A stretch of 64,000 nucleotides of DNA from Gorsachius magnificus (GCA_034008185.1 CM067085.1:75628275-75692274), one strand, 5' to 3'; shown: positions 34,301 through 48,539, counted from the first letter of the stretch. Numbers and translations: made by a program. Notes: generated from the sequence alone by a model not told the origin.

Positions 34301-37300
34301 GCCAGCAGAGAGTTAGCGGAACTCAGAAAATGTTAAGAAAGCTGCATGCAGTCTAAGCGCAATGTCTCGAGCAGTCTAAGAGAAAATGAACTTGGGTGAG
34401 GATTTCCTGACTGAGCTTTCAATGCTGTCTCTGTAGCAGTTTTTAATCCTGCATTCTTCGGAATATCGCATACGCTTAATGCAGCGCAGTAATTGGGTTC
34501 AAGGTAGGCCACTGTTTGTGGGACAACAACAGTAGCATTACAGTTCTTATCCTTTAACTCATTAGGTGTATCAGCACCCTCGCTCCTCACTGCCCCCTCT
34601 CCATTATTCAGAGCTACAGAGATGAGGGCTTGCATGGAGCTCACGCACCAAACCACAAACCTTCTGTATCGAAATTGGTAGGCGGGGGATCCGGCAGTCT
34701 GCGGTGGAAATTCTTTGTCTGGTGTCTTGAATTCTGCCGGATCGTTTTCTGCTGCCCTGGATACAACAGCGCTTTGATGTTACTTTGGGTTGTAGCTGTG
34801 GTAGATGCCATAACTCCGTGTTTCTCCTGAGAGAAGACAGTGTTTTCTGATCAGTTCTAGTCAGTTGTTTAATGTCAACTTTTACGTGTAAAATCAATTA
34901 TGCAAGGAAATTGAAAAATACCTTTGCCCCCAAAGTGAGACTATCTTTCTTTACACTATGCGCAACATGAATAGGAATCGTGGTGTTTGTCTTCGGGCCT
35001 TGGGAGCTGTTACGGTGTCAGCAAGAGTTATGAGATGCTCGAGTTGACTTTGTACTGCGCCCATGGCCCCTCCGTGCCCGCTACGCTGTGGAGTGAATGA
35101 TTACAGACCTTCCATGGGTACTGCAGCGACTTCTTTTGAACTGTGGGAAGTTGTGCCAGCTCTGCTCAAACTAACTTAAAGCGTGCTGGATGTGCTCGCT
35201 GGTGCTGTGCGTGAACAGTGGGCGAGGCTAGGCGTGTGCCTTTCCCACAAAATCTGGAGGGTGCGTTGGTAATTTCGCAGGTTTTGGAGCACTGGGTATT
35301 GTGCTCACAAAAGCCTATGTTTTTTCATCCTTTAAACAATAGCATCTCTGGTTCGTGGATGATAAGCAACAATACTGTTTGTAACCATGTGCATTTGCTT
35401 GCTTTTCTATGGGTTGGTTAAAAAAACCTGTTACTGAGGGGTTGTTTTCCTTGTTTGCATGGCTGCTTGTGAGGGCTTTAGTCGCTTGGTTCAGGTTTGC
35501 TGATGCCCCGCTTTGCATCTAAAATGTCTTGGCAAAGAGCACGAAGTGTTTTTCCTCTTCTTCCCTGGAGGCTCTGCAGAAGCTTCTGCACTGGCTAAGC
35601 CTGCCCCTCACCATATGTTTAAAAAATAAAAAGCAATTACCCCTGTTGTCAGGCGGCCAGCCAGTAATGTGCATCCTTGCCTGGGAGAAGGTTCCCAGCC
35701 CCCACGATGCTCCTTGTGTATGGAAGCTGGGCTCATAATATCACAAAATAAAATCCAGGATAGTGCCATCAGCCTGTGATTGGCTGTGGAAAAAGCACGG
35801 AATTTAATGAACTAACTCTAGAGTCAATAAAAGATTGTGTTTTGCCCTTGCTAGTCTTGGCTTGAGATAAAAGTAGCTGTGGGTGATGTGTTCAATGGGT
35901 AGGAATCACAGCAGTGGAAGGCACATTAGCATTGCAGATTTATAGTATTTCCAGTCCAACATTATGTGTCAAACGATAGCCGGTAATTTCATCAGCAAAA
36001 GTAAAACCTGTGTAAAAAATTGTTAAACAACAATATGTCCAGGGGGCAAGGTATTTTGAGTAAGTAGTTGGCCTTTGTCCTTGCTTAAATGTTTTTAACC
36101 TTTCCAGTGTTATAAGTGGACTGTAGATATATTTATAATGTGCACTGGTATTTGCAGTCGAGCAGAAATCTTGAGCTGATGTTGGAGCTTATTGAATAAG
36201 ATGCAGAAAGGGATATATCACAGTGGATGTATTCACATTGGATGTATTTTTAACATGAAAAATAGATTTTTTTCATTGTACTTTAGAAGGGAAAAAAGCC
36301 GTATGTTGTCGAGATAAATAGATCAGTCTAAAGTCGGTGTTGTGTTACATAAAAGTGAACTTGAAATCATTAATGTTTAGGCATGTTGCAAGTATCTGAA
36401 AACAGACCTTGATAATCAGAAGGCTGTTAAAATGTCAGGCGTCCTTAACCGTGGCCACTGCTCTGAGCCTTATGCCCAAGTGTGAAATTCAGCCTCTCGT
36501 GTTTCCTGTGTTGAGATGCAGTTGTTGAAGATATTTACTGTATTTATATTTTACAACAATAACTTCATGCACCTAATTGTTAATTATATTTTTCCACCCT
36601 GCTGCAACAGTGTGCGGGTCCTTGTGACTGAACATGGGGCACAGGAGGAGCCCTCAGTGGGCTCAGCAGGAGCTCTTCTCCCAGCCCATTTCAATTGCAG
36701 CAGCTGCCTCCCCTCTGACAAAGGAGGCGACTTCACGCAGGGGTTTCTCCTGCCCTCCCCAGGAGGGGAGAGTACCTGGGGGGCTCTGAGCACAGGGTAG
36801 GGATCCCAAAAAGGGCGTAGTGCATTGTAATGCAGAGAAAAATGAGACTTCTTGTGCTCATGACAAACCTGCACCTCTGAGAATTGCCTTGTGCCTCTGA
36901 GCTTTGTAATCTGGAAGTGCGAGTAGAGGAATTGCCTCCCTGTCGCCGCTGGCTGCGTTGCTTCCTTAATCATCCATCTTCCTGAAAGCCCGCATCTGCA
37001 GTCTGAAGGAGTCTGTGGGCACCTTAGGTCATCTTTGCCTCACAGCCCTATGTCACCAGCAGGCATTCACAGCATCAGGGCTTAAGGTACGATACCAGTC
37101 AGAAGAAAAAAAGTATTGCAAATTTTTGGTGGTAACTGGAATCCTTCTCTCTCCTCAGTGTTTTCCAGTTCTGTGTTTCTCTGTCCCATAAGGCTTATTT
37201 TAATCTTTATTTTGGACAACAATGTTGTGAGGTGATAGAAGTTAAAAATTTTGGCCCAGGACCAGAACACTTGTATGAAGAGTTACTAAAATAGAGGCCT

Positions 37301-38377
37301 GTGGAGCATTATCTTCTTTCCCTCCTAAAACCCTTGTGCGTTTACACACCTCTGCCACCACTGAAGTAATTAAGAGAAGAAAGAACCAACACTAAGTTTG
37401 CCAGTTCAGGCAGAGAAGTGGAAAAACAGCGTTGAGAAAACGTTGCATTGTGCACCTGGAGCTATAATACTGGGAATCGTACAGATACTAGAGCAGAAAT
37501 ACATACTGTTATATACCTGAGCTGCAAATTATTTGTAAGTATCAACAAAAGACGTGACTGCAACTGGAACAGGGGAACTCCTGGTCCTGTATAAGCAACA
37601 AGTGATGCAGACCCCCGGGTGTAAGTGGGGGCTGCACCTGGCTTCCTCCGCAGAGCCGGTGGACAGCTGCTCCGAGGAAGCATCTTCCGAAGTTATTTCA
37701 GTTGCTGTCTCAGCTTTCCGGGCTGTGTCTTTACCATCTTATCTTTTCTGTAATTATAACAGTAGCCTAAGGCAGAGGTGCATGCTGTTCCTGTGCAGCT
37801 GGCCCTAACAAACCTCGGGCTGGCCACCTGCATTGTACCTTCCCTTCTATCGGGAGGGCTACCTGCACGCCACACCAGCCTTCTTCTCCTAAGGATGTAC
37901 CCAACCGTCCGGATTTCTCACAGAAGCGTCATAGAAATTAATGCCAAGCAAGTGCATTGCAGAATCGTAGTACATAACTCATGCATGCTGTGCTTGATTC
38001 TTGCTTGTCTTAAGCTGCGTGACATCGTTCTCACAGGCGCAGAGCAAGACGTAGGAGTGGAAATTGCCACCAACTCAAAACTGTAACACTTTGTACATTG
38101 GGGGAAATGACTGCTCAAGGTGCAAAACAGCAGCTTTCAGAATGCGGTCTTGAGTTATTAATAGAGCTGTGGTTTTGCTAGGTCAGGAATGGCACAGCTG
38201 TTTTTTCTGGTGTTCCAGTGGACCAGTGGAAATAAAATTATTTTATTCTTTTAATCTTTCTCATAACCTTCGTAATTTTCACTAGCTAGCATGCATGTCG
38301 GGACTGAGTGCTGGGCTCTGCTTTGATACAGCTAATGAAAATTGCCACTCCTATCTGCATCATTAGCCTAATGTTAG
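28400..38377. other. Intergenic desert, no gene recognised
   Basis: Ten kilobases of mostly AT-rich DNA. No known protein, RNA gene or young transposon was recognised. A TA microsatellite lies at 33929-33953, and sequence near 32890-32990 vaguely resembles old amniote LINE-derived text. Confidence 0.6.
33929..33953. repeat. (TA)n microsatellite
   Basis: Two short TA-runs flank AAAA and can form a self-complementary hairpin. Common simple sequence. Confidence 0.9.
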
Positions 38378-38620
38378 TTAATGCTACTTAGTATTTTGCA
38401 CAGTCACTTGTGTCTTCAAAGCACTTAACAGTTATTAACTAATTAATCCTCACAACATGCCTGTGAGTTGAAAGGTAAATAAATATTAACATTCCCCTTT
38501 TAGCAAAGGGGGAACCAAACTGGAAGATTAAGTGATTTGCGTGGACTTAGTGGCAGAGCTGGCAAGAGAACCCCTGCGCTTTAGTGCTTGTGCTTATCCT
38601 TCCAGCTACACTGGCTCAGT
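38378..38620 (+). mobile_element. MIR SINE, near full length
   Basis: The MIR text is readable throughout. The blocks in order are: cttcaaagcacttaacagtt; ttaactaattaatcctcaca followed by acatgcctgtgag; aacattccccttttagcaaa; gattaagtgatttgcgtgga; agtggcagagctggcaagag followed by aacccctgcgc; and ccttccagctacactggctc. Each aligns in order with the consensus (taagcactt, taatcctcacaac, ccccattttacag, gttaagtaacttgcccaagg, agtggcagagctggg, gaacccagg). MIR is a tRNA-derived core-SINE active in early amniotes, so this is an ancient insertion. Confidence 0.85.
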
Positions 38621-40295
38621 GCGAACTAAAGCCCTTGCAGTCATCCTGTGTAGCCTTTCTGGTTACATTAGTACCTTTTCAGATATAAAGTTTATGTCAC
38701 ATCTGTGGTCATAACTGTCGTACTGAAGGATGGCTGCTGCCCAGACCTTCCTGTGTTCATTGCACGGAACCAGGAGGGAGGCTACAACTCCCTTGTACTT
38801 CCCCCAGTAAATCCAAGCCAGGCCTGGATTTAGAAGGGGACTGTTCAGAAGAAAAATCCTGAGCCTTCTCACCAGGCCTGATTAAAATATATGTAATCCC
38901 TGGCTATTGCTTTTACAGAACAGTATTAATTATTTGTGCTGCTATTTCACTCGATGATGAATCGAAGCTGGAGCACCTGGAAATGGTAAGTCTTGCTGTG
39001 GAGCCAATTCCGTCACTCACACAGTCTTCAAGGAGCATTTGTGAAATGATGAGAATTCTGTCTGATATGCTTAAATACAGTGAATACTTTAAAATGCTGT
39101 GAATTATTTTAAGCAGTGCAAATGACTTTTCCTTTAACCAAGGCCCTATAGTCTCCTGGAAGCTCCTGCATTCTGCAAGAAGATCACATCCTAAATGACT
39201 CCAGAAGGCTCTGGGTAAGTTTCTACATTGACAAAGCCTACAAACAAAAACATGGCCTGAATACTGAAAAATATTTATGTTAGTGAACATAAAGAATGAC
39301 ATTTGTAATGGATAAGTAGTTCAAAGCTCAGCTTCAGCCTTGTCAGCCTCATCTGCTGGAAGAGTCATTTCCCTCCTTTTACCAGAAGCAGGGTCACGGT
39401 AAGGATGAAATGCCCTGGCAATAGCTTTGGCCACACAGTGTCGGGTGGAGCATGAGGATGCGCTCCGGGATCCGACCAGCAGCTGCATAGAGCTGGCGTG
39501 GCTCAGTCGCAGCCCTCCCTACCCTGAGACACCCTTCTCTGTGTTCCCTACGCTGTATCCTTTGGCGGTGGTGAAGGCTCGGCAATGGCCATGCTCTGCC
39601 ACCAAGGGACACCCTGCCAGGGGAAAAGCTGGGGTGTGATCCCCTTTGCTGGCAGTCGATCTAAGAGGGGTACAACAAATGAGGAGATGTGGCCCTGTCG
39701 ACACCCGTACCTTTCACTGTGGCAGCATTTGATCTCTTCTTTCTACCTACTCAGAGACACATCCTGGGGTCTCTTTCACAGGTGAGAGAATTAATACCTT
39801 AATTCTGCTGAGCTTTTAAACCCGAAGGCAGAGATATTTGGGTCTTTTATTCCCTGTGGCCTTGCTGTTGGTACTGGTCTGTAGGGTACGTGCTGAAATG
39901 TGAATACCTGCCATGGTGTAGGAAGATCCCAAGCTGTGGGACGAGGAGGTGCCAGGTAGAGGGTTCTCCTGTCCTGCTGTGTCAGCTTATCCTGGTCACC
40001 ACAGCCTGCCTTTATCCGAACAGCTCCTGCTTGTCATTTTGACATCTGTGAGAGGAATGGGCTAGAACAAGCTCAACGTTTTGTTGAGATATTACCCCTA
40101 TTTTGCCCTTGTTCGTTGCCCATTAGAGCTGGGTGGTCTGCTAGAAAATAGGTTACAGAGACTGGAAGCGTATGTGATTTTATCTTGAATTTAGCAAAAG
40201 CTTTCAGCCGGAGACACGAGGCACAGCTAGGGTACTTGGAAAATGTTTTAGTGTTTTCTAAACACCAGACACTTTCTAAACACTTTCGCCCTGTG
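38621..40295. other. Intergenic, nothing recognised
   Basis: Unique sequence between the MIR and the CR1 copy, with no gene signal seen. Confidence 0.6.
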
Positions 40296-40623
40296 CTGGG
40301 CACTGGGGGGGCCGCCCCTCGAATGCTGGGGTCAGGATTGGGCCCCCCCTCCCCGAGGACCTGGAGGGGCTGGAGCGTGCCAGAGAAGGGAGGGGGGGCG
40401 GGGTCGGGCTCTGCCCCCAGGGAAGGGGCGGGGGGGCCGGGGGGGAGGTTCCCCCGGGGGGGGGGGGGCTGCCCAGGGAAGGGGTCGAGTCCCCAGCCCT
40501 GGGGCAATTTAACGCCGTGCAGAGGCGGTGCTGAGGGCCGGGTTTGGGGGTGGGATGGCAGGGGTAGGTTAAAGGTTGGACTCGATGATCTTAAAGGTCT
40601 TTTCTAAATGATTCTATGATTCT
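40296..40623 (+). mobile_element. CR1 LINE 3' fragment, strongly GC-enriched
   Basis: The CR1 order is visible under GC-rich divergence: gccgcccctcgaatgctggg, gattgggccc, ggctggagcgtgccagagaa, ggctgcccagggaaggggtc, gtccccagccctgg, then gggtgggatggcaggggtag, ggttggactcgatgatctta and a tail with attctatgattcta. The final 80 bp nearly match the CR1 end at 24.95-25.03 kb, while the body carries long G-runs that replace CR1 text. Confidence 0.85.
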
Positions 40624-43600
40624 AAACAGAACGTTCTATTTCAAAAACACTGAAAATGCAACCCCCCAAAATCATGATTTTGTTTTGGAAGTGACTACTT
40701 TTTTATGAAGGACAACATGTAAGGTTTTTTTTATGAAATTCAAAACTTAAAACTTGTTGAACGACATATTTGCCTGAACTTAAAATGACATTTTGGGTAT
40801 TTTTTCCTGTTCTTCTGATAGTAAGAATACTTTGCATCGAATGAGAATGCTTTGGATCTTTGCAGCGATCCCAACTTTTTGATAGTTCAGCCACTAGTCC
40901 CAAAACTATGGTTTGTACCTCTTGGCTCTTAGTCCAGTTCTAGGTTCATTTATCGTATGCGTCTAGGTGGGATTATTCCCATCTTTTTCCCCTGACGGTT
41001 ACCTTGCTCGTGAGCTATTTTGCTAAGAGCAGTAAAATACCCACCTATTGCTTGTGCCAGATTGTTCCTATATAATGGCTGGCAAGTGAGCTTTAGGCTC
41101 CTTCCCCTGCTTGTGTTGTAGGAGCTTGGCGATACCTGCCAAGAGCCGGGTGAGCAGGAGAAGGGCGATGTGGTTCCCTCCTGCTGCCCCCAGCAGGACA
41201 GGGACATAGAGCATGTCTGTAGCGTGACATCCCCACCATCCTCTCCATGGGGATTCACTCGCGCTCAGAGCTGGCTATAGTCCGACACTGCTCATAGGAG
41301 CACCCGGCAAGCTGACAAGGCCCAGAAAGGTCACCTGTGTTCCTCTGTGCAACCCAGGGGAGCTTGAGAGGACATTCACCTCTCGCTGTTTAGACTGTAG
41401 CGTGCATTTTAAAATTGTGCTTCAGATCACCGTTCCCACGACTCCCACTGGCATCCCGATAGCAAGTGAAATGGTCTGTGCTGCCAGTGGCAGGACAGGG
41501 TGTAGCGAAAACACAACGGCTTTTTACGAATTGCTCTCCTGATTTCCCACCCACCCACCATTATAAAATGCTCTTCTGATTCAAATACATATTTAATATT
41601 CCATACTTAAAAATTCTTCCCGCTCTGTTAAGCCAATGTCAAACCTCAGTGGAAGCAGGCTTCATGCTGCACTTACAAAAGGCGCCATTCTTATGAGAGT
41701 AGGTGCTGTCAGCAGGATCCTCAGAAATTGTGGGCTGAACAGGTCACTTTATTTTCAGCTTAATAAAACGCTTGCTATAACTAATAAATTGTTTATCATG
41801 GATTTTCAGAGGTGCAGAGTTGTCCCAGTTACCTGTCTTGGCAAGCTGTTGCTTTGCCTTGGCGAAGGAGGCCAAGCGTTTGGCAGGGGTGGCTACAGAG
41901 CTGCCTGGGGGCTCCAGGTCAGAGCGGGAGCTGATGCGCTGTGGGCTGTGGCAGCAGCGCCTGAGGCAAGCCGAAACATTTCACCAAAAGGAATTTTCAA
42001 AGACAGGCTTTTGTCCTGCAGATTTCTAGGTATGAGAAGGAGGGTGGGAGGGAAGTAAGCCTCGCGATAGGTGGCACGGCTGTGGTGCTCAGGTGCCCCC
42101 TCGCTTTCTGGGACAAGGACTGTCTTTTCAGTCTCGCCTGAAGGTAAAGTCCTCCTTTGGCTGCCTCAGCACCAATCATGGGTAATACGTAATAAGAGCA
42201 AATTGAGCAAGTGTGCAACCTGTAGGCAGTGTGACGCAGCGAGTCTTGCATCCCATTTGCTGCAGGTGTTGCAAAACTGTATTTACAATGGCAATTGGGA
42301 AGTCCAGAGTTTCCAAAATGTTTTTTCACTTTTTCTGCTTTGATCCCTGACTACCTTTGGGAAGGGGAGTGTGTAAAGATGCTCTTGCCATGTTTTGTCT
42401 TTGTTTGCCAGCTGTAGCACCTGGGAGCGTCAGACGGCGAGTTTTGCCGTGTTGTTTTCCTCACCCAAGTGATGGCCAGGGCCATGATAATCTTCCTTTC
42501 GCCCTGTCCAAAACCAACTGCTCTCTTTTCGCAGGCGCACGCTATTCGGCCGATTATCCACAGGCAGTCTTCCAGCTTCCCCCGGCTACTGGCATGTTTT
42601 GAACAAACACAGATGAGGGGAAGTATGAGACACCACGTTAAGACGCTTCCTGCCCTGTCCCTCAAAGAGAGGTCCTTGTGCAAATGCTTGACATACAGAT
42701 CGTGTTCGACCTTTGATCATCTGTCATTTTGTTGTAAGAAAGCATGCCATCATTTGCCACCGTTTAAAATAGACCCAAAGGAAGTCAGGGCTTAATCTGA
42801 ACCTCAAACACATTGAGCCCTGTATTTCCTATCCAGCCGTACACCGTGCTATCTGGTTTCCTACACCTCAGGCCTTCTAAGTTTAGTTCCTCCCAGCCAG
42901 CTGCTGAGAGGGAAGGGAAACCATGTTCACTGTGGATAAAGCATTCGCTGTCTGCAGCTCTCCCAGCCGTTACATACGAAGTGCTAGACAACAATACAGT
43001 TTTGCGGTTTCTCCATTTTTTAAAAAAATACATATTTTGTAATTCTTTACCTTCTTACTCTTCCTTTGTCCTGTGGTTTCATACATTTAAATCTTTGATG
43101 CCATGCTTTCTTGGGCTTCTCTAGGAAGAATGTTATTGGTTGCATGCTTAGGCCTAATAATTTAGCCCTTGTGAATATCCTGTGGTTAGACCACGGCTAA
43201 ATTCAACATTGGAGTATTATGTATTAATTAACATTATATCAAATCCAGTGCAGGCATTCAGGTCTTTCATCTTAGAAAGTAAGTGAATGGGTAGGGATAT
43301 ATGATGTACCATGCAGGAATTGAGATTGCCTCACAAGAAGTCTTTATTTATTATAGAAAGTAGCTGCATAAAATAGCTGTGATAACACTGACCTATTTTC
43401 CCTTTATGTCAGTATGATTCCCTATCCATTTACTTCAGGCAAACAGATTTTTATCGCAGAGGAACTGGCTGATTTCTTTTTTGGAGGTAGTCTCGGGTGC
43501 CGCTATGGAAGCCACAGACCTCTTTCAGTAGCCTGTTGTCCAGGGACCTTAAATATTTAACTCAATTGCTCTTCCCCTCTGATTTTTAGTAGAATTATGA

Positions 43601-46600
43601 TAATTTTGACATAACTGTACCCTCTGCATTACGGGGCCATGTCTGGCAGCCACGCACCGCAGTGCGCAGGTGGTTCAGCACCCAGGAGCTGGAGCTGGCC
43701 GTTGGGGTGGATTTGGCAAGGCTGCACCCCTACCGTACAGCGTTCTATTTTCCCAGTGACAGCAGGGCACTTCCTGGCAGAGTTTTGGGTTTGGATGATT
43801 TACAAAGCAAAAATCTTAGCAACATTAATATCTCCGTGAAACCTACAGGACTGGGAAAACTGATTCTTTGTCCCACCTGATTCTACTAAACACTGGTTAA
43901 ATTCCTCCTTTCTGTTGTGTTTATGCATCTCCAGCATTTCAAATCATGGAAGGAAAAAAATCCTTCTGATGGAAAGGATTTACACCACCATTACAGAGGC
44001 AGAAGAGCCTGAAATGCCATTACAAGAGGCAGAGGGGGCTGAAGACCTCCTCTCAGTGTTTGTATAGAGGTACTATTTTCCTTTCCTAGAGTCGCACACA
44101 GTTTTATCTGAGTTGTTCTGATGTTTCCATAACATTATATCCTTCCACCCCTGCTTAGTCCTTGCTTTTGAATGGCAGCACTCATAAATTCACTTTTGAA
44201 TTTGGTATCAGGATCAACTTCTCTTAGCAGCAGCGTGAATAAAAGCATCCAGGTGAACTTAAATTACAGTAGACTTGGTAGAATATTGGTGTTAACTTCA
44301 TCAAACTTAAGGCAGGGTAGGAAACACTGTCCTGCATTTTTATTTTAATACATGGATGTATCTCATTCCTCCCCGCCGTCCCCCCACGTAATTACCTAAT
44401 TCTCCTCTCATTTTTACCCATTTTAAAATGGGATAATTCATAAGCTTCAACATTCCCATTTTCAATTATAGGCAAATTGGGCCTGATGTCTGCGTACATT
44501 TTTAAAATAAAGCAATTAAGTGTGAGAAGGAAAAAGCAAAACACGAAGTTAGTACAGAGCATTGTCCTACAGATAAGGACAGAAAATGCGCGGGATGGGG
44601 ATGCAAAGAAAATGCTTAAGAAAAAATTGTCTGGAGCATGTAATTGAATTCATGTAATCCAGCCATGGAGGCAGAAGAGCCTGATGGTTCTGCTGCATTA
44701 CTCTGCTCAGAGATGGCTGAAAACAGAAGATGAAAATATCTGGATGCTAGTGGCTCCAGAAAACTGCTGTAACACATCTTTGGCCAGTCAGGACTGGTTA
44801 ACAAAAAATTCAGAGCTGAAGGTCCTCTGAGCCAAGGGAGACTTCTGTGATGAGGAAGCTCCTGACACACTGAATAACCCTGGCAAGTCGTCGCCAAGCT
44901 TGCTGTGATACCAAATGAGAGTGGGGATGTATTTGCCTGATTCTTCTCGCAAGTGTTGGGATTCATAATCTGCCATCTCTCCTTCAGCTGGTTTTAATGT
45001 AAAGGACAGCAATACTCAGCCTAGTTAAGGATGGCTAGGTAGCCCAGATTAAAGAGCTTTAGTAAACGTTTGCTCCAGGCCCAGCTGTGTTGGTAGCAGC
45101 AGCTCAGTGACACTTCCCGATTACTGTAGGCTCGGAGACCCATTTATCATCCTCGTGTAGTTCCAAAGGTAACGTACCGTAGGTTTGCAGTAATACCTTT
45201 GGTTTTTATTGGTAATCTTAACACTTTATCCACATTTCACCTAGTAGATTCAGGAACAGACACCTCCACTCTCTGGAAAAAACAGTCAGCAGGAAAGCCC
45301 AAATCCATCTGTTTGTCTGTCATGTGTTGAGCGAATGGTGCTGACACCAGGAAATGTGCAGCACTTGGCGCGTGCGTTTTGTAAGTGCGTGGATGCAGCT
45401 AGCAGGGATCGTGTGCAGTCAGCACTTCGGAGTGCTGACAGCAACCTGACAGATAGTCATAGTGGACTCAAAAGAGGATAAATGACTATAAAAAGCATAT
45501 AATTACATTTTTATGTGCATAAATATGTATATTAGTGAAGACTTCAAAAAATTACCATCTATCACAGACTAATGTATTATTACAGCAACTCTTTGAGGTG
45601 TAAATAAATTATAAACTATTTTAAGAATACAGTATTTTTTAGGATGATAGTTCAGACTCTGAAGGTGCCCATGGTGGGGCAGAGGAGCTGTGCAGGCTGA
45701 CTGGCAAGCTGTTGCTCTTGCAGCTGCTGTCCCCTCTGTAGCAAGGGACCAGTGTGGTGTCCTCTGCCCACACACAGATGGGCAGTCTGGCAAACTGGAG
45801 CAGAAGGAGACCCCTGGACGTGGCCAGGAGGAGTATGACTCCCCGGGGAGATGCGTTAGGGTAGAGGAGTGAAGGGGCTGGTGATTCATGGCCATCTAAG
45901 GGGACAGGCTGATGGCAGAGGAAGTCTTGGAGGGAGATGCTAGGAATAGCCACGTAACGTGGCAAGCTCAGCCTTATCCAGCTCAAGTGTGGATGCATAG
46001 GCAGGGGGTGTATACCTTTTGCTGTCAGAACCAGGCTGTGTTTGCACAAATGCCATGCTGCTCGGGTACTCCTGTAGTGAAAATACAGGTGGAGGCTGCA
46101 GGTCCTCAGCACAGTGTGTCCTGCAGTCACCCATGAGCCAGAGCAGCTTGGCCAGCCGGTGACCGGGTGGTGTCAGAGTGCCCGGTCTGGCTCCGAGGGG
46201 AGGCAAGCATGCAGCAAGCCGGTATAAATACAGCTCTGGCTGAGAGGACAGATGTGCAGAAGAGCTTGAGAAAAATCTCTGTGTATAAATCAGTTCCTTC
46301 AGGGGCTTTAAGGAATGCTGAACATTGGGTTTACAGAGACATCATCAGCCTCTGCGCTTCTGCTCATGGCTCAGCTCACTCTTCTTCCCAAGTCCTTCAG
46401 CCGTTCTCCACATTGCTCTGCTATACAAGGGGAAGAAAATCCCACGCCAAGATGCCTTAACCATCATCCCGCCGTCTACGCCCTCCTTGGAAACTTGCCC
46501 TGATTGTCTAACGCAGCTGCGGGCAGGCCAGAGCGAGACAGGGTCTCTGCCCCGTTGAGCTCTCTTCCAGTTTTGCCTCTTCCTGCGACATTTGAGTTTC

Positions 46601-48539
46601 GGTTGGTGTGTGCACCCTGCCAGTGGGCAGGAGTGAGCTGGGGCAGCAGCCAGCTCACCGCCATGGGTGGCACAACGATTTGCCTCTGGGACTCTGGCAT
46701 TTGAGGGGGTCCTCACAGAGATCACAAAGAGGGACCCTCAGAGCTGAAAAGAGCATGGTAAAGGGGTTTTGGGACGTCCATAGGGAGCGACACGGAACAT
46801 CTATGTGTATACAGCATCTGGCTATCCATTAGGAAAAAACCATGAATGAACTTTGATGGCAGGGCAATATTCCCAACATTACACTGGTGAGTTACCGTGC
46901 ACATTGCATGACAACTGTGCAGAGCCTTGAGCAATGGATGACTAAGTATCATCTGATTCTCTGTTATTAAAAAGTCGGTCAATGTGTGTGTTTCACTAAG
47001 GAAGGAAATGATGAAACTGGGGCGACATGCTTGGAAGGAACATTTCAAACCCCTTTTTTCCTTTTCAAGGCAAAGGAGTTGCTGTTAACAACTTCAGGCA
47101 GGGTTGGAAAAAGCCAAAATGATAAGAAAGCAGTCTTTTGCTTTTGAGTCTTTTGGAGTTACGATAGTGAGATACTGATAGAAATTACATTGTGCATGTT
47201 TCCAGTGTAAAGCTATGGAGCAGGCAGAAGGTTTCCTGCTGCCTTTAATAAGAATTGGGTGACTCTGAACTCAGACACGTGCCTGGTTGTGCTCTGAATT
47301 TAGAAATCAAGCTTTTTAAAAAATTGATTTTCTTAATGTAAATCATCTTCTAAGGTGACCTCGGGTAAGGCAAATCAATACAGGACTGCTGAAAGCAGCA
47401 CTCGGTCTCAGCAGAAATACTGACACCAGAGTCAGGCAGCCCAGCCAACCCCAGCCCTGTGGCAGACCTGCCTGCCCCGACCCTGGCCGCTCATCCTCCT
47501 CCCGGGCAGCCGCCAGCCCCCGGCACCCGCACATGCAAGCAGGTAATGTGGAGGGTGATTGGAACCCATGGAAGTCCTTTGGTTGTACCAAAGCAGCAGG
47601 CTCTTGGGGAGACGCTGCAGATCTTCAGCTCACCGGGCTGTTTTGTGAGACGGGCTCACTGGGACCACCTGAGCAGGAATAATGGTCTTCGATTAGTCTG
47701 TAGCATCACCAGGATCCAGGGGATTGCAGGCTGAGCAGTCTGGCTTGCGTGGGGCGTCGGGCGTGACGCACAGCCATCGCTCACTAAAGCTTATTGCTCT
47801 CTGTTGTTTTAAATAGGTGCAGGGAGAAGAGAAGCGTTTACTACCTTAATGCTATTGTGATCGTGTACGAAGGCTCAGCTTCTTTATGACTCTAAATATT
47901 CCTGTGAAAGGCACAGGAAATAACAGAAATGCAAAATAAATGCAAGAAATTCGATAGCCTGTGCATCACTGTAATTTCCATTATTTCCTGGGTTTGACTA
48001 GCTCAGAAATACTGCAGGAAGTGCTTTTTCTTGTGGTATTTTTGCCTCCTCCCCCAGCAGAGTGGAGGCATTACACAATGGCATGTGAAAATGAGAGAGG
48101 GATCCACATCGCTGGTGCGCCGGGTCATGGGAGCGCTGGATTTCTGCTTTCCATGGCTGTTCCCGGCTCGACAGCAGTGGGGCGAGGGACGAGGCCTGGC
48201 ATGGCAGCGCTCACCAGCTCTCAGCAGCCGGGAATGCCTGGTTCCCTTCGGGGAGGGTGGGCTGTGGGCAGGCACGGGCCGGCGAGAGGGCACGGGCACC
48301 ATTTCTCTCTCCTCAACACCAAGTTACTCCATGCCTGCAGAGAAGCTGATCAACCTGAGGTGTCATTTTGCAGCTTTAGGCCAATTTTACTGTATCTGAA
48401 TTAATCTGCCCAACCCCCCATACAGCTTAATAAACGCCCAGGAGGTTTAACCAATTCCTTGTGCATACTTCATTGTTTTGAGACATTTTGAGGTCTCATT
48501 TAGAGATGTGAAATGCCTGCGACCTCCCTCCATCTAGGC
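40624..48539. other. Intergenic, no gene recognised
   Basis: About 8 kb with many short open frames on both strands but no recognisable protein, splice-linked exon series or RNA gene. It contains a small 29-bp tandem duplication at 43988-44045. Confidence 0.6.
43988..44045. repeat. 29-bp imperfect tandem duplication
   Basis: ccattacagaggcagaagag followed by cctgaaatg is repeated as ccattacaagaggcagaggg followed by ggctgaaga. Two copies only. Confidence 0.75.
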
